A stretch of DNA of 64,000 nt from Marinibacterium sp050389775 (GTDB lineage Bacteria > Pseudomonadota > Alphaproteobacteria > Rhodobacterales > Rhodobacteraceae): positions 1 to 64,000 of the forward strand of contig NZ_CP177144.1 in NCBI RefSeq assembly GCF_050389775.1. Direction: 5' to 3'. Below the pieces are notes generated by a model. It made no database searches. It was not told where the DNA came from and was given only the letters and a program-made list of their open reading frames with translations. Positions 25,960 through 34,335 of this stretch are shown here, piece by piece (position 1 is the first letter of the stretch; each line of letters opens with the position of its first letter). The position numbers were made by a program, and so were the translations under genes.

Positions 25960-26691
25960 TCAGGCAAAGAGCCGCAGGTAGACGCTCTCGGGCAAAAGTC
26001 GGGACAGGCGGAAGACCCAGCTGAAGCCGGTCGGGAAATTGCGGGCAAAGCGCCGGCGGGTCATGTGACGGGCGATGATCGCGGCGGCCTTGTCTGGATC
26101 CATCAGGAAGGGCATGGCAAAATCGTTGCGCGCCGTCAGCCGGGTGCGGATGAAGCCCGGGTTGACCAGTTGGACGTCGACCCCGGACCGGTGCAGGTCG
26201 GCATGCAGGCATTCGGCCAGGGCCATCACCCCGGCCTTGGACGCGGCATAACCGATGGCCCCCGGCAGGCCGCGAAAGCCCGACAGAGAGCCGGTGATCA
26301 CGATATGGCCGGCATCGCGCCCAACCATCTGGGGCACGACCTGGCCCAGGACCCGGACCAGGCCGGTGAAGTTCACGTCGGCCATGGCCACCGCCTCGTC
26401 GGCCTGCCATCCCTGCGAGGCCATCGGCCAGTAGACCCCGGCCAGGTAGACCATGCCATCGACCCGGCCGACCTGGCGGGCGGCGGCCTGCACGCTGGCC
26501 TCGTCGGTCACGTCCATCACCACGGTCTCGGCCCCGCCGGGCAGCGTGGCGGCCAGGTCGTCGAGCCGGTCGGCCGAACGGGCCGACAGCACCAGGTGCA
26601 CGCCCTGCCCGGTCAGTTCGCGGGCCAGCGCCGCGCCCAGGCCTTCGCTGGCGCCGATCAGCCAGTAGCGCCTGCCGTCCAGCTGTCTCAT
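25960..26691 (-). CDS. Short-chain dehydrogenase/reductase in the sigma-E linked operon
   Basis: The 243-residue Rossmann protein has the NAD(P) motif IGASEGLGAALA near residue 12, the VMDVTDEASV segment, an ITGSLSGF serine strand, and the catalytic pair in YAASKAG. A C-terminal extension (LMDPDKAAAIIARHMTRRRFARNFPTGFSWVFRLSRLLPESVYLRLFA) resembles SDRs that act at membranes on lipid-like substrates. The start ATG overlaps the DUF3833 stop as ATGA. It is the last gene of the four-gene operon facing rpoE-chrR. The substrate is unknown. Confidence 0.87.
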   Translation of the reverse strand: MRQLDGRRYWLIGASEGLGAALARELTGQGVHLVLSARSADRLDDLAATLPGGAETVVMDVTDEASVQAAARQVGRVDGMVYLAGVYWPMASQGWQADEAVAMADVNFTGLVRVLGQVVPQMVGRDAGHIVITGSLSGFRGLPGAIGYAASKAGVMALAECLHADLHRSGVDVQLVNPGFIRTRLTARNDFAMPFLMDPDKAAAIIARHMTRRRFARNFPTGFSWVFRLSRLLPESVYLRLFA

Positions 26692-27281
26692 GCGGCCTCG
26701 GCCCCCCGACCCGCCGCCGGGGCTGGCGCCGGGCGCATCGTGGCCACCAGCTCGGCCACGGTCACGCCGAACTTGCGGAACTGGCTGCGGTTCACGATGG
26801 TGCCGTCCGGGGTGAGATACATCCAGTCCACCGCGCCCAGCACATGCCCGCCCGACGCGGCCGGCAGGCGGATGCGATAGCGCAAGGCCAGCGCCGGGCC
26901 GCGGAACCAGCCCTGGCCCGCACCGACGACATCCTCGGCCCGCGCCTCGATCCGGCCGTCGCCTAGCAGGGTCAGACGCCATTCGCGGTCGCGGCTCGAC
27001 CCGTCGTCATAGCGGAAATGTTCGCGCAGCACGCCCCGGTTGCCGTCCCAGCGGGCCTCCATGTCGGCGGTGAACCGCGACACCACCCGGCCCGTCGGGC
27101 CATAGACCACGCCGTCGCAGATCAGCGGCCCGTCCAGGTGGCGGCGCGGATCGAGCGCCGGGCCAGCCGCGGCGTAATCGGCCGGGCGCTGCGCCGCAAA
27201 GGACGCCAGACCCCGGCGCAGGGCCAGCAGGGCCAGCACGATCACCGCCCCGAGCATCACCAAGAGGATATCCAGCATCAT
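26688..27281 (-). CDS. DUF3833 family protein
   Basis: The 197-residue protein starts with a hydrophobic segment (LDILLVMLGAVIVLALLAL), followed by a soluble beta-rich domain with HLDGPLICDGVVYGPTGRVVSRFTADMEARWDG and AVDWMYLTPDGTIVNRSQFRKFGVTVAELVATM. This pattern matches DUF3833, usually found beside DUF1365 and amine-oxidase genes. GAAAGGAGG precedes two adjacent ATG codons. Unlike many DUF3833 proteins it lacks an obvious lipobox and looks membrane-anchored. Its function is unknown. A link to lipid modification is inferred from its neighbours. Confidence 0.83.
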   Translation of the reverse strand: MMLDILLVMLGAVIVLALLALRRGLASFAAQRPADYAAAGPALDPRRHLDGPLICDGVVYGPTGRVVSRFTADMEARWDGNRGVLREHFRYDDGSSRDREWRLTLLGDGRIEARAEDVVGAGQGWFRGPALALRYRIRLPAASGGHVLGAVDWMYLTPDGTIVNRSQFRKFGVTVAELVATMRPAPAPAAGRGAEAA

Positions 27282-27315
27282 CCGTCCTCCTTTCCGTTTC
27301 CCGATCTGTTTCCCG

Positions 27316-28074
27316 TCATCCCCGCGACACCTCGCCTTCGGGCGGCGCGGGGCGCAGGCGATAGCCGGCCTTCTTCCACCACAGCCGCAGGGCCTGCCAA
27401 TGGATCAGCGCCAGCACCCGACGCGAGCCCAGTGGCCGGCGCAGCACCGCGCGCAGGATCGACCCGTTGCCCAGGGCCCGGCGATGGCCGGTCAGCGTGG
27501 CGATCAGCCCGCCGTCCTGCTGGCTGTAGTCGATCCAGATGCCCAGCCGGTCCGGCCGGATGTCGAAGCGGAAGACATAGCCGCCTTCGACGGGCTGGAA
27601 CGGGCTGACATGAAAGATCTTGCTGGCCTGCAGCCGGTCGGACGGGGTGATCGGGGTCAGGCAGGGCTTGTGGCACAGGTAGGAATGGCGGTCGCCGAAG
27701 GTATTGGTCACCTCGGCGATCACGGCCAGCAGCCCGCCGCAGGCATCCTCGCACAGCCAGAAGCTCACCGGGTTGAACACATGGCCCAGCACGCGCGGCT
27801 GGGTCAGCAGCAGGATGCGCGCGGGTTGCGGCAGATCATGGGCGGTCAGCACCTCGCGGACCCAGGGCGCACCGCGCCCGTTGCCCGGCGCGCCACCATG
27901 GTCACGATCATGCACGGCAAAGAGGTTGGCCCGGTTGCGCGAGAACAGCGCCGGGCCGGTCAACTCGGCCTCGGCATCGAAGAGCAGGTAATCGACGCCA
28001 TAGCGGAAGGCATTGCGCACCGCGCCCTTGCGGCCATGGAAAGTCTGGCCGGCGATATGGTCCACCCCGCTCAT
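27316..28074 (-). CDS. DUF1365 family protein
   Basis: The 252-residue protein matches DUF1365: GQTFHGRKGAVRNAFRYGVDYLLFD, LLLTQPRVLGHVFNPVSFWLCEDACGGLLAVIAEVTNTFGDRHSYLC, KIFHVSPFQPVEGGYVFRF and the late HRRALGNGSILRAVLRRPLGSRRVLALIHWQALRLWWKKAGY. The family has no established biochemistry but is almost always next to an FAD amine oxidase, as here (ATGA overlap at 28071-28074), and often a cyclopropane-fatty-acid-synthase-like methyltransferase, which is absent here. It is predicted to act in fatty-acid or phospholipid modification under singlet-oxygen stress. Confidence 0.88.
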   Translation of the reverse strand: MSGVDHIAGQTFHGRKGAVRNAFRYGVDYLLFDAEAELTGPALFSRNRANLFAVHDRDHGGAPGNGRGAPWVREVLTAHDLPQPARILLLTQPRVLGHVFNPVSFWLCEDACGGLLAVIAEVTNTFGDRHSYLCHKPCLTPITPSDRLQASKIFHVSPFQPVEGGYVFRFDIRPDRLGIWIDYSQQDGGLIATLTGHRRALGNGSILRAVLRRPLGSRRVLALIHWQALRLWWKKAGYRLRPAPPEGEVSRG

Positions 28075-29369
28075 TCCGCGGCCACCTGGTGCAAGGGCCG
28101 GGCCGCCATGGCCGACACGACATCGGCCGCGCTGGCCAGGCCGTCTTCGTGAAAGCCGTTCTTCATCCAGGCCCCGCAGAACCAGGTGTTGAACGTGCCG
28201 TTGCGCGCGCGGATCTCTTCCTGGGCGACGAGGGCGTCGGCATCATAGACCGGATGGCGCATGGTGACCTGGTCGTGGATCAGCTCGTCGCGGATCGGCC
28301 GGCGCGAATTGAGCGTGACGAACAGCGGATCGTCGTCCGGGATCGGTTGCAGCGAGTTCATCCAGTAGGTCAGGTCGATCACGTCCGACGGCGCCCGACG
28401 ATCCTCGGAATAGACCCAGCTGGACCAGACCCGCCGCCGGCGGGGCATCATCGCCGGATCGGCATGCAGGGTGACCTGGTTGGGCTGGTAGCGGATGCGC
28501 GCCAGCGCGGCCCGTTCAAAGGGGCTGGCATCGGCCAACAGGGACAGGCTGTCGTCGGAATGGGTGGCCAGCACGACATCGTCGAAATGCTCGGCCTCGC
28601 CGCCCGCCGGGGTGATCGTCACGCCCAGCCCGTCGCGGCGGATCGCCCGCACCGGGCAACCGGTGCGAATCTCGACCCCGCGCCGGCGCAGGGTGCTTTC
28701 CAGCCGCGAGACATATTGCACCGACCCGCCGCGCACGGTGTACCATTGATGCTGGCCCCGGTGGCTGAGCAGGTGGTGATTGCGGAAGAACCGGATCATG
28801 GCCATGGCCGGGAAATCCAGCACCTGCCGCTTCGGCATCGACCAGATCGCCCCGGAGAAGGGCAGCAGGTAATAGTCGCGGAACCACGGGCCGGTGCCCA
28901 GGGAGGCCAACAGGTCGCGCACGGTCATGTCAGGCCCGGTGATCGCGGCCTCGGCCCCGGCGTTGAACCGAAAGATGTCGCGGATCATGCGCAGGAACCT
29001 GGGATCACCGGCACGCGCCCGCTGGGCGAACAGCGCATTGATGCCCGACAGCGCATATTCCAGCGCGCCACCGTCGATCGACACGCCAAAGCTCATGTTG
29101 CTGGGCGCCACCGGCACGTCCAGCTGGTCGAAAAGCGTGGTGAGCCGGGGGTAATTGACCTGGTTGAACACGATGAAGCCCATGTCGACGGGCTGGTCGC
29201 CGCGCTTGCCGGCCATGACCGTGCGGGCATGCCCGCCCAGCCGGGGCGCGGCTTCGAACAGGGTGACAAGGTGGGTATCGGACAGCATCTGCGCCGCACC
29301 CAGCCCCGAAATCCCCCCGCCGATCACCGCGATCCTGCGCGGCAGGGCGCTGCGTTGTTCAAATGGCAT
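28071..29369 (-). CDS. FAD-dependent amine oxidase-like protein of the sigma-E operon
   Basis: The 432-residue flavoprotein has the N-terminal dinucleotide motif IAVIGGGISGLGAAQML, the GHARTV FAD loop and a C-terminal FAD-contact region (FNTWFCGAWMKNGFHEDGLASAADV). It belongs to the NAD(P)-binding/amine-oxidase group that accompanies DUF1365, of which relatives are sigma-E targets in Rhodobacter sphaeroides (from memory). A role in oxidising membrane fatty acids is plausible but inferred. The ATG at 29369 lies 26 bases downstream of a sigma-E-like -10 element, which supports this start over the longer frame. Confidence 0.85.
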   Translation of the reverse strand: MPFEQRSALPRRIAVIGGGISGLGAAQMLSDTHLVTLFEAAPRLGGHARTVMAGKRGDQPVDMGFIVFNQVNYPRLTTLFDQLDVPVAPSNMSFGVSIDGGALEYALSGINALFAQRARAGDPRFLRMIRDIFRFNAGAEAAITGPDMTVRDLLASLGTGPWFRDYYLLPFSGAIWSMPKRQVLDFPAMAMIRFFRNHHLLSHRGQHQWYTVRGGSVQYVSRLESTLRRRGVEIRTGCPVRAIRRDGLGVTITPAGGEAEHFDDVVLATHSDDSLSLLADASPFERAALARIRYQPNQVTLHADPAMMPRRRRVWSSWVYSEDRRAPSDVIDLTYWMNSLQPIPDDDPLFVTLNSRRPIRDELIHDQVTMRHPVYDADALVAQEEIRARNGTFNTWFCGAWMKNGFHEDGLASAADVVSAMAARPLHQVAAE

Positions 29370-29395
29370 CTGCGTCTCCGGTTTTGCATTCGAAA

Positions 29396-29425
29396 GGTCT
29401 ACGCACGAGAGGGCCATTTGGATGA
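29396..29425 (-). promoter_or_regulatory. Sigma-E-like promoter for the amine-oxidase operon
   Basis: Read on the minus strand, TCATCC (29425-29420) and TAGACC (29401-29396) are separated by 18 bases. This is one base from the TGATCC -35 of Rhodobacter RpoE promoters and close to its TAAGA-type -10. It lies 26 bases before the amine-oxidase ATG. Assignment rests on consensus similarity and context only. Confidence 0.42.
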
Positions 29426-29499
29426 AAAAGAGAAAAATTTCGTGTCGCGGTGATCCGCCCCGGCCCGGGGACCGTAATGCTGGACATGGAGATGCTGGT

Positions 29500-29528
29500 T
29501 GATCCCTCCCGTTCCGACGGCGTAAGCC
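29500..29528 (+). promoter_or_regulatory. Sigma-E-like autoregulatory promoter of rpoE-chrR
   Basis: TGATCC (29500-29505) and TAAGCC (29523-29528) are separated by 17 bases, close to the known Rhodobacter RpoE consensus TGATCC-N(16-18)-TAAGA. Transcription would begin near 29535, so the rpoE ATG at 29579 is inside the transcript while earlier in-frame ATGs are not. A second TGATCC at 29451-29456 has no good -10. Confidence 0.55.
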
Positions 29529-29578
29529 ATGAGGCAATCGTGGCTCATGGGCCCGGCCCGAGGATCGGACGCGTGCAG

Positions 29579-30124
29579 ATGAAGACCAAGCCCGATGGAG
29601 GCTGTCCCTGGATCGATCACGTCGCCCGGATCCGCGCCGGCGACCAGGTGGCCTTTGGCGCGCTGTTTCGCCATTTCGCCCCGCGGGTGAAAGGGTTCCT
29701 GGTCAAGTCGGGCGCCGATGCGGCCCAGGCCGAGGAAATCACCCAGGAGGTCATGGCCACGGTCTGGCACAAGGCCCATCTCTTTGATCCGGCCCGGGCC
29801 TCGGTGGCCACCTGGATCTTTACGGTCGCGCGCAACCGGCGCATCGACATGCTGCGCCGCCAGCGCCGGCCCGAGCCCGAAGACCTGCCCTGGGGGCCCG
29901 AGGCCGAACCGGACCAGGCCGAGGTCATGGGGCTGCAACAGGAAAGCGCCCAGCTGCGCACGGCGCTGCAGGACCTGCCCGAAACCCAGCGCGAGCTGAT
30001 CGAACGGGCCTATTTCGGCGACATGAGCCACCGCGAGATCGCCGCGCAAACGGGTCTGCCGCTGGGCACGATCAAGTCGAGGATACGCCTGGCGCTGGAT
30101 CGTCTGCGCCATGCCATGAAGTGA
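29579..30124 (+). CDS. rpoE: ECF sigma factor RpoE (ChrR-controlled group)
   Basis: The 181-residue sigma factor has region 2 (DQVAFGALFRHFAPRVKGFLVKSGADAAQAEEITQEVMATVWHKAHLFDP, then ASVATWIFTVARNRRIDMLRR) and region 4 (LPETQRELIERAYFGDMSHREIAAQTGLPLGTIKSRIRLALDRLRHAM). These match the RpoE of R. sphaeroides that drives the singlet-oxygen response. The frame extends upstream to 29450, but the likely promoter at 29500-29528 favours the ATG at 29579. The anti-sigma gene chrR follows five bases after the stop. Confidence 0.93.
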   Translation: MKTKPDGGCPWIDHVARIRAGDQVAFGALFRHFAPRVKGFLVKSGADAAQAEEITQEVMATVWHKAHLFDPARASVATWIFTVARNRRIDMLRRQRRPEPEDLPWGPEAEPDQAEVMGLQQESAQLRTALQDLPETQRELIERAYFGDMSHREIAAQTGLPLGTIKSRIRLALDRLRHAMK

Positions 30125-30129
30125 AACCG

Positions 30130-30795
30130 ATGACCCAAGAGATCAGACATCACCTGACAGATGCGATCCTGATGGCCTATTCGGCCGGATCGCTGAACGA
30201 GGCCTTCAGCCTGATGGTCGCCAGCCACGTATCGCTGTGCGACGAATGCCGGGCGCGGCTGGCCGCCTTCGACGCCCTGGGCGGCGCGCTGCTGGACGAG
30301 CCGCCCTCGGGCGTGGCCCTGGCCGAGGACAGCTATGCCGCCACCCTGGCCCGCATCGCGGCCCGCCCGCCAGAGCCTTCCCCGGAGGCTGCCCCCGCAC
30401 CGCGCCGAACACCCGGCGTCCTGCCCGGCCCTCTGCAGGATTACGTCGGCGGCGATCTCGACCAGATCCGATGGCGACCGGTCGGCATGGGCGTGCGCCA
30501 GGCCATCCTCAGGACGGCCCCAGGGGCCACCGCCCGGTTGCTCTTCATCCCGGCCGGCGCGGCCATGCCCGATCACGGCCACCGGGGCACCGAGATGACA
30601 ATGGTCCTGCAGGGCGCCTTTTCCGATGAGGACGATCACTTTGCCCGCGGCGACGTGGAAATCGCCGACGAACACCTGCACCACACGCCGGTGGCCGATA
30701 TCTCCGAGGATTGCATCTGCCTGGCGGTGACCGACGCGCCCCTGCGCTTCAATTCCCTGCTGCCACGCCTGGTCCAGCCCTTCCTGCGGATCTGA
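30130..30795 (+). CDS. chrR: Zinc anti-sigma factor ChrR
   Basis: The 221-residue ChrR-family (ZAS) anti-sigma factor holds RpoE inactive until singlet oxygen or organic peroxide triggers its release. The N-terminal domain has the zinc ligands H8, H33, C37 and C40 (SHVSLCDEC, the H-x3-C-x2-C motif). The C-terminal cupin domain carries H149, H151 and E155 (PDHGHRGTEMTMVLQG) and H185 (LHHTPVA). These correspond to known ChrR ligands by alignment from memory. The start is the ATG at 30130. A GTG overlapping the rpoE stop is an alternative. Confidence 0.93.
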   Translation: MTQEIRHHLTDAILMAYSAGSLNEAFSLMVASHVSLCDECRARLAAFDALGGALLDEPPSGVALAEDSYAATLARIAARPPEPSPEAAPAPRRTPGVLPGPLQDYVGGDLDQIRWRPVGMGVRQAILRTAPGATARLLFIPAGAAMPDHGHRGTEMTMVLQGAFSDEDDHFARGDVEIADEHLHHTPVADISEDCICLAVTDAPLRFNSLLPRLVQPFLRI

Positions 30796-30837
30796 CCCGC
30801 CCCTGCCCATTGCCGCGCAGGCGTCGAGGACAAGGCC

Positions 30838-30984
30838 GGATGTTTAAGAAGAGAAAGAAGCAGCAGGCCTGCCCTGCCCCGTCAGCCGTCGCGCGCGCGG
30901 GCAGGCAAGACTGCATTCCTGCTTCTTTCTCTTTCCAAGTATTCCCGGGGGAGTCCTCCAACGGAGGACGGGGGCAGCGCCCCC
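30838..30984. repeat. Palindromic intergenic element with trailing hairpins (palindrome copy 2)
   Basis: Within the 292-base gap between convergent chrR and rmuC, GAGAAAGAAGCAG (30851-30863) pairs with CTGCTTCTTTCTC (30919-30931). GCCTGCCC (30868-30875) pairs with GGGCAGGC (30899-30906) inside it. The flanks GGATGTTTAAGAA and TTTCCAAGTATTCC are the swapped arms of the copy at 37948. Two further hairpins follow: GTCCTCC/GGAGGAC (30953-30969) and GGGGGC/GCCCCC (30970-30984). It probably terminates both transcripts. The rest of the gap shows nothing gene-like. Confidence 0.68.
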
Positions 30985-31087
30985 GATCGGCACGCGCTTT
31001 CCACCCGGGAAATGACGTCGAATGCCTCGCCCCTTTAGGCTTCAGCGGCCCAAGGTGTCCTGCCGATGGTCCGGTGCGGTCCTGGGC

Positions 31088-32320
31088 TCAGGCCCCGGGC
31101 GCGGGAGCCGGACGGGGGGTGTCCTCGTCGCCCTCGGCATCGAATTCGAACCGGTCCAGCCGCTGGGCGCGCCGCCCGGCCTTTTCGGCGCTGACCCGGA
31201 TCTCGGCCACGTCGCGGGCGGCCTGGGTGAAATGGCGGTCCAGGTTCGACACCCGTTCGCCCAGCCGTTCGACATCGCGATGCAGCAGCGACAGCTCCGT
31301 GCGGATCGCCCCGGCCTGTTCGCGCATCCTGGCGTCCTTGAGGATGGCCCGCATGGTGTTCAGCGTGGCCATGCAGGTCGTGGGCGACACGATCCAGACC
31401 CGGGCCTCGAAGCCTTCGCGCACGACATCGGCGAAATTGGCATGCAGCTCGGCATAGACCGCTTCGGAGGGCAGGAACATCAACGCGCCGTCGGCCGTTT
31501 CGCCTTCGATGATGTAGCGCTCGGCAATGGCCCGGATATGCACGCGCAGGGCCTGGCGCAGGGCCTGGCCGGCCCGGTGGCGATCGGCATCGGTCTCTGC
31601 CGCGCGCAGGGCTTCGTAGGCCTCCAAGGGGAACTTGCTGTCGATCACGATCGGCCCGGGCGGCTGGGGAAGGCGGATGAGGCAATCGGCCCGCCGGCCG
31701 TTGGGCAGCGTGGCCTGCATCTGGTAGCCGTCGCGGGGCAGTGCCCGGGACACGATCTCGTGCAGCTGGATCTCGCCGAAGGCCCCGCGGGTCTGCTTGT
31801 TGGACAGGATGTCCTGCAGCGACAGCACGTCGCCCGACAGCCGGGTGATGTTGTCCTGGGCCTTGTCGATGGCCCGCAGACGTTCCTGCAGCTGGGTCAG
31901 CGAGGTTGTCGTGGCCTTGGACTGGCCATGCAAAGTGTCGGTCATGCGCTCCTGCATCTCGGCCAGGGCGACCTGGGATTTCAGGGCGTTTTCGGCCAGC
32001 CGGTCGGCCATCTGCTGCTGCACCGTGGCCAGCCGGGCCTCGACGGTCTGGATCACGCGCAGCTGGGCATTGGCCTGGGTGTCCGACACCTGTTGCAAGC
32101 CCCCGCGCAGCTGGTCCTGGCCCTGGGCCATCTGTTGCAGCGACTGGCCCAGCCAGGCCATCTGCGCCGCCACCGGCTCGGCCGCGCGGGCCGCCCGGCC
32201 CGAGGCGCGGATGGAGGTGACCAGCAGGGCCAGCAGCAGCAGGACCAGCGCCGCAGCGCCGGCCAGCGCCCAGAGGCGCGGATCATCCAGCGGCAGCGGC
32301 TGGCCGGCGAGCTGGATCAT
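31088..32320 (-). CDS. rmuC: DNA recombination protein RmuC
   Basis: The 410-residue protein has an N-terminal membrane span (LWALAGAAALVLLLLALLVTSI), a coiled-coil region of about 150 residues (QMAWLGQSLQQMAQGQDQLRGGLQQVSDTQ onward), and the RmuC nuclease-like core: RGAFGEIQLHEIVSRALP, CLIRLPQPPGPIVIDSKFPLEAYEAL, ADGALMFLPSEAVYAELHAN and VWIVSPTTCMATLNTMRAILKD. RmuC restrains inversions at short repeats. It overlaps the mutL stop as ATGA, so the two repair genes are translationally coupled. The tail is acidic and proline-rich. Confidence 0.93.
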   Translation of the reverse strand: MIQLAGQPLPLDDPRLWALAGAAALVLLLLALLVTSIRASGRAARAAEPVAAQMAWLGQSLQQMAQGQDQLRGGLQQVSDTQANAQLRVIQTVEARLATVQQQMADRLAENALKSQVALAEMQERMTDTLHGQSKATTTSLTQLQERLRAIDKAQDNITRLSGDVLSLQDILSNKQTRGAFGEIQLHEIVSRALPRDGYQMQATLPNGRRADCLIRLPQPPGPIVIDSKFPLEAYEALRAAETDADRHRAGQALRQALRVHIRAIAERYIIEGETADGALMFLPSEAVYAELHANFADVVREGFEARVWIVSPTTCMATLNTMRAILKDARMREQAGAIRTELSLLHRDVERLGERVSNLDRHFTQAARDVAEIRVSAEKAGRRAQRLDRFEFDAEGDEDTPRPAPAPGA

Positions 32321-34221
32321 GTGCGGCCGAACAGCCGTTCGATATCGGCCAGTTTCAGTTCGACATAGGTCGGCCGGCCGTGGTTGCACTGGCCGGAATG
32401 GGGCGTTGCCTCCATCTCGCGCAGCAGGGCATTCATCTCGTCGGCCTGCATCCGCCGGCCCGAGCGGACCGAGCCGTGGCAGGCCATGCGCGACAGGATG
32501 GCATCGATGCGCTCTTTCAGGGCCGCGCTTTCGCCGCTGTCGGTCAGCTCGTCGAGGATGTCACGCAGGAGGCCGGCGCCGTCGACCGTGCCCAGGATGG
32601 CCGGGGTCTCGCGGATGGCCACGGCGCCGCCGCCGAAGGGCTCGATGGCCAGGCCGAGCTCGTGCAGGGCCTCGGCATGGTCCAGGAGGCGGGCGCAATC
32701 GGCGGGCGAGAGCTCGACGATCTCGGGGATCAGCAGGGCCTGGGCGGTGATGCCCCGTTCGGCCGACTGGCGCTTGAGCTTTTCGTAGACCAGCCGTTCA
32801 TGGGCGGCATGCTGGTCGACGATGACCATGCCGTCGGCGGTCTGGGCGATGATGTAATTCTCGTGGACCTGGCCGCGCGCCGCCCCCAGCGGGCGCGGCT
32901 CGGCCGCCCCTTGCGGGCCGGGCTCGCCATCTTCGCCGCCCTCCTCCGCGGGCAGAGGCGTGTCGACCACTGCCGCGCTCCAGGCCGACCGGGTTTCCGC
33001 AAAGCCCGGCTCGGGCAGGGGCGGAGCCGGCGGGATGGCACCCGTCCCCATGCGCCCGCCGCTCCAGCCGCCGGACGGCCGGTCCATCTGGTAGACCCGG
33101 GGCTGGCCACTGGCGGTCGGCTGTTCGGGGCGCATCGCGCCCAGCGTTGCGCCGGCCACGGTCGTCGAGGCCCGGTGCCCGGCCTCGGCCAGCGCATGGC
33201 GCAGGGCCGAGACGATCAGCCCGCGCACCAGCCCGGAGTCGCGGAACCGCACCTCGGACTTGGCCGGGTGCACGTTGACATCGACCAGATGCGGATCGCA
33301 ATCGACGAAAAGCGCCGCCGCCGGGTGCCGGTCGCGCGACAGGAAATCGGCATAGGCCCCGCGCAGCGCCCCGATCAGCAGCTTGTCGCGCACCGGCCGG
33401 CCGTTGACGAAGAGGAACTGGGCCACCGCCGCGCCGCGCGAATAGGTCGGCAGCGCGGCATATCCGAAGAGCCGCACGCCTTCGCGCGTGGCATCCACCC
33501 GCAGGGCGTTTTCGGCAAATTCACGGCCCAGCACCTGGGCCAGCCGCCCGTGCAGCGCATCGAAGAGGTCGCCCGTCTCGGGATCGGCCCGGAAGGTCGT
33601 GCGCCCCTGGCCATCGCCCGACACGTCGCGCAGGGTGAACCCGACCGAAGGCTCGGCCATGGCCAGCCGCTTGATCGTGTCCGACACGGCCTGCATCTCG
33701 GACCGGTCGGTGCGCAGGAACTTCAGCCGCGCCGGGGTGGCGTAGAACAGGTCGCGCAGCTCGACCACCGTGCCGCCGCGCAGGGCCGCCGGCCGCACCG
33801 CGCCCATCTTGCCGCCCGACACCCGGATCTCGGCCGCCTCGTCGCCCGCCCGCGAGGTGATGGTCAGCCGGCCCACGGCGCCCAGCGACGGCAGCGCCTC
33901 GCCCCGGAAGCCGAAGGTATGGATGTTCAGCAGGTCGGTGCCGTCGATCTTTGACGTGGCATGGCGCGACAGGGCCAGCGGCAGATCCTCGCCGGCGATG
34001 CCACAGCCGTCATCGGTCACGCGGATCAGGGTCTTGCCCCCGTCGGCGATCTCGATCATGACGCGGGTCGCCCCGGCGTCGATGGCGTTTTCGACCAGCT
34101 CCTTGACGGCTGACGCCGGCCGTTCCACGACCTCGCCGGCGGCGATCCGGTTGATCGCTGCTTCATCCAGCTGCCGGATAACCGGTCGTGCATCGCCCAT
34201 ATTGCGGTCATGTTGTCCCAT
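32317..34221 (-). CDS. mutL: DNA mismatch repair protein MutL
   Basis: The 634-residue GHKL ATPase links MutS mismatch recognition to strand removal. The N-terminal half shows INRIAAGEVVERPASAVKELVENAIDAGA, DDGCGIAGEDLPLALSRHATSKI, the NTHTFGFRGEALPSLGAVG-like segment and FYATPARLKFL. A proline-rich linker of about 100 residues follows, then the C-terminal dimerisation domain with IIAQTADGMVIVDQHAAHERLVYEKLK and ending in ACHGSVRSGRRMQADEMNALLREME and QCNHGRPTYVEL. The DQHAAHERLxYE and CxHGRP motifs suggest a nicking-type MutL. AGGA lies eight bases before the ATG at 34221. ATG 34200 is an alternative. Confidence 0.95.
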   Translation of the reverse strand: MGQHDRNMGDARPVIRQLDEAAINRIAAGEVVERPASAVKELVENAIDAGATRVMIEIADGGKTLIRVTDDGCGIAGEDLPLALSRHATSKIDGTDLLNIHTFGFRGEALPSLGAVGRLTITSRAGDEAAEIRVSGGKMGAVRPAALRGGTVVELRDLFYATPARLKFLRTDRSEMQAVSDTIKRLAMAEPSVGFTLRDVSGDGQGRTTFRADPETGDLFDALHGRLAQVLGREFAENALRVDATREGVRLFGYAALPTYSRGAAVAQFLFVNGRPVRDKLLIGALRGAYADFLSRDRHPAAALFVDCDPHLVDVNVHPAKSEVRFRDSGLVRGLIVSALRHALAEAGHRASTTVAGATLGAMRPEQPTASGQPRVYQMDRPSGGWSGGRMGTGAIPPAPPLPEPGFAETRSAWSAAVVDTPLPAEEGGEDGEPGPQGAAEPRPLGAARGQVHENYIIAQTADGMVIVDQHAAHERLVYEKLKRQSAERGITAQALLIPEIVELSPADCARLLDHAEALHELGLAIEPFGGGAVAIRETPAILGTVDGAGLLRDILDELTDSGESAALKERIDAILSRMACHGSVRSGRRMQADEMNALLREMEATPHSGQCNHGRPTYVELKLADIERLFGRT

Positions 34222-34335
34222 ACCACCAGTCCTAGCATGGCCCGCGCCGATTCTGAAAGGCGCATAGGGCCGGTCGATTGACATCCCCGCGCCCCCTTGG
34301 TCTGTCCTGTCACATCATCAGCAAGGGGGCCGGGC

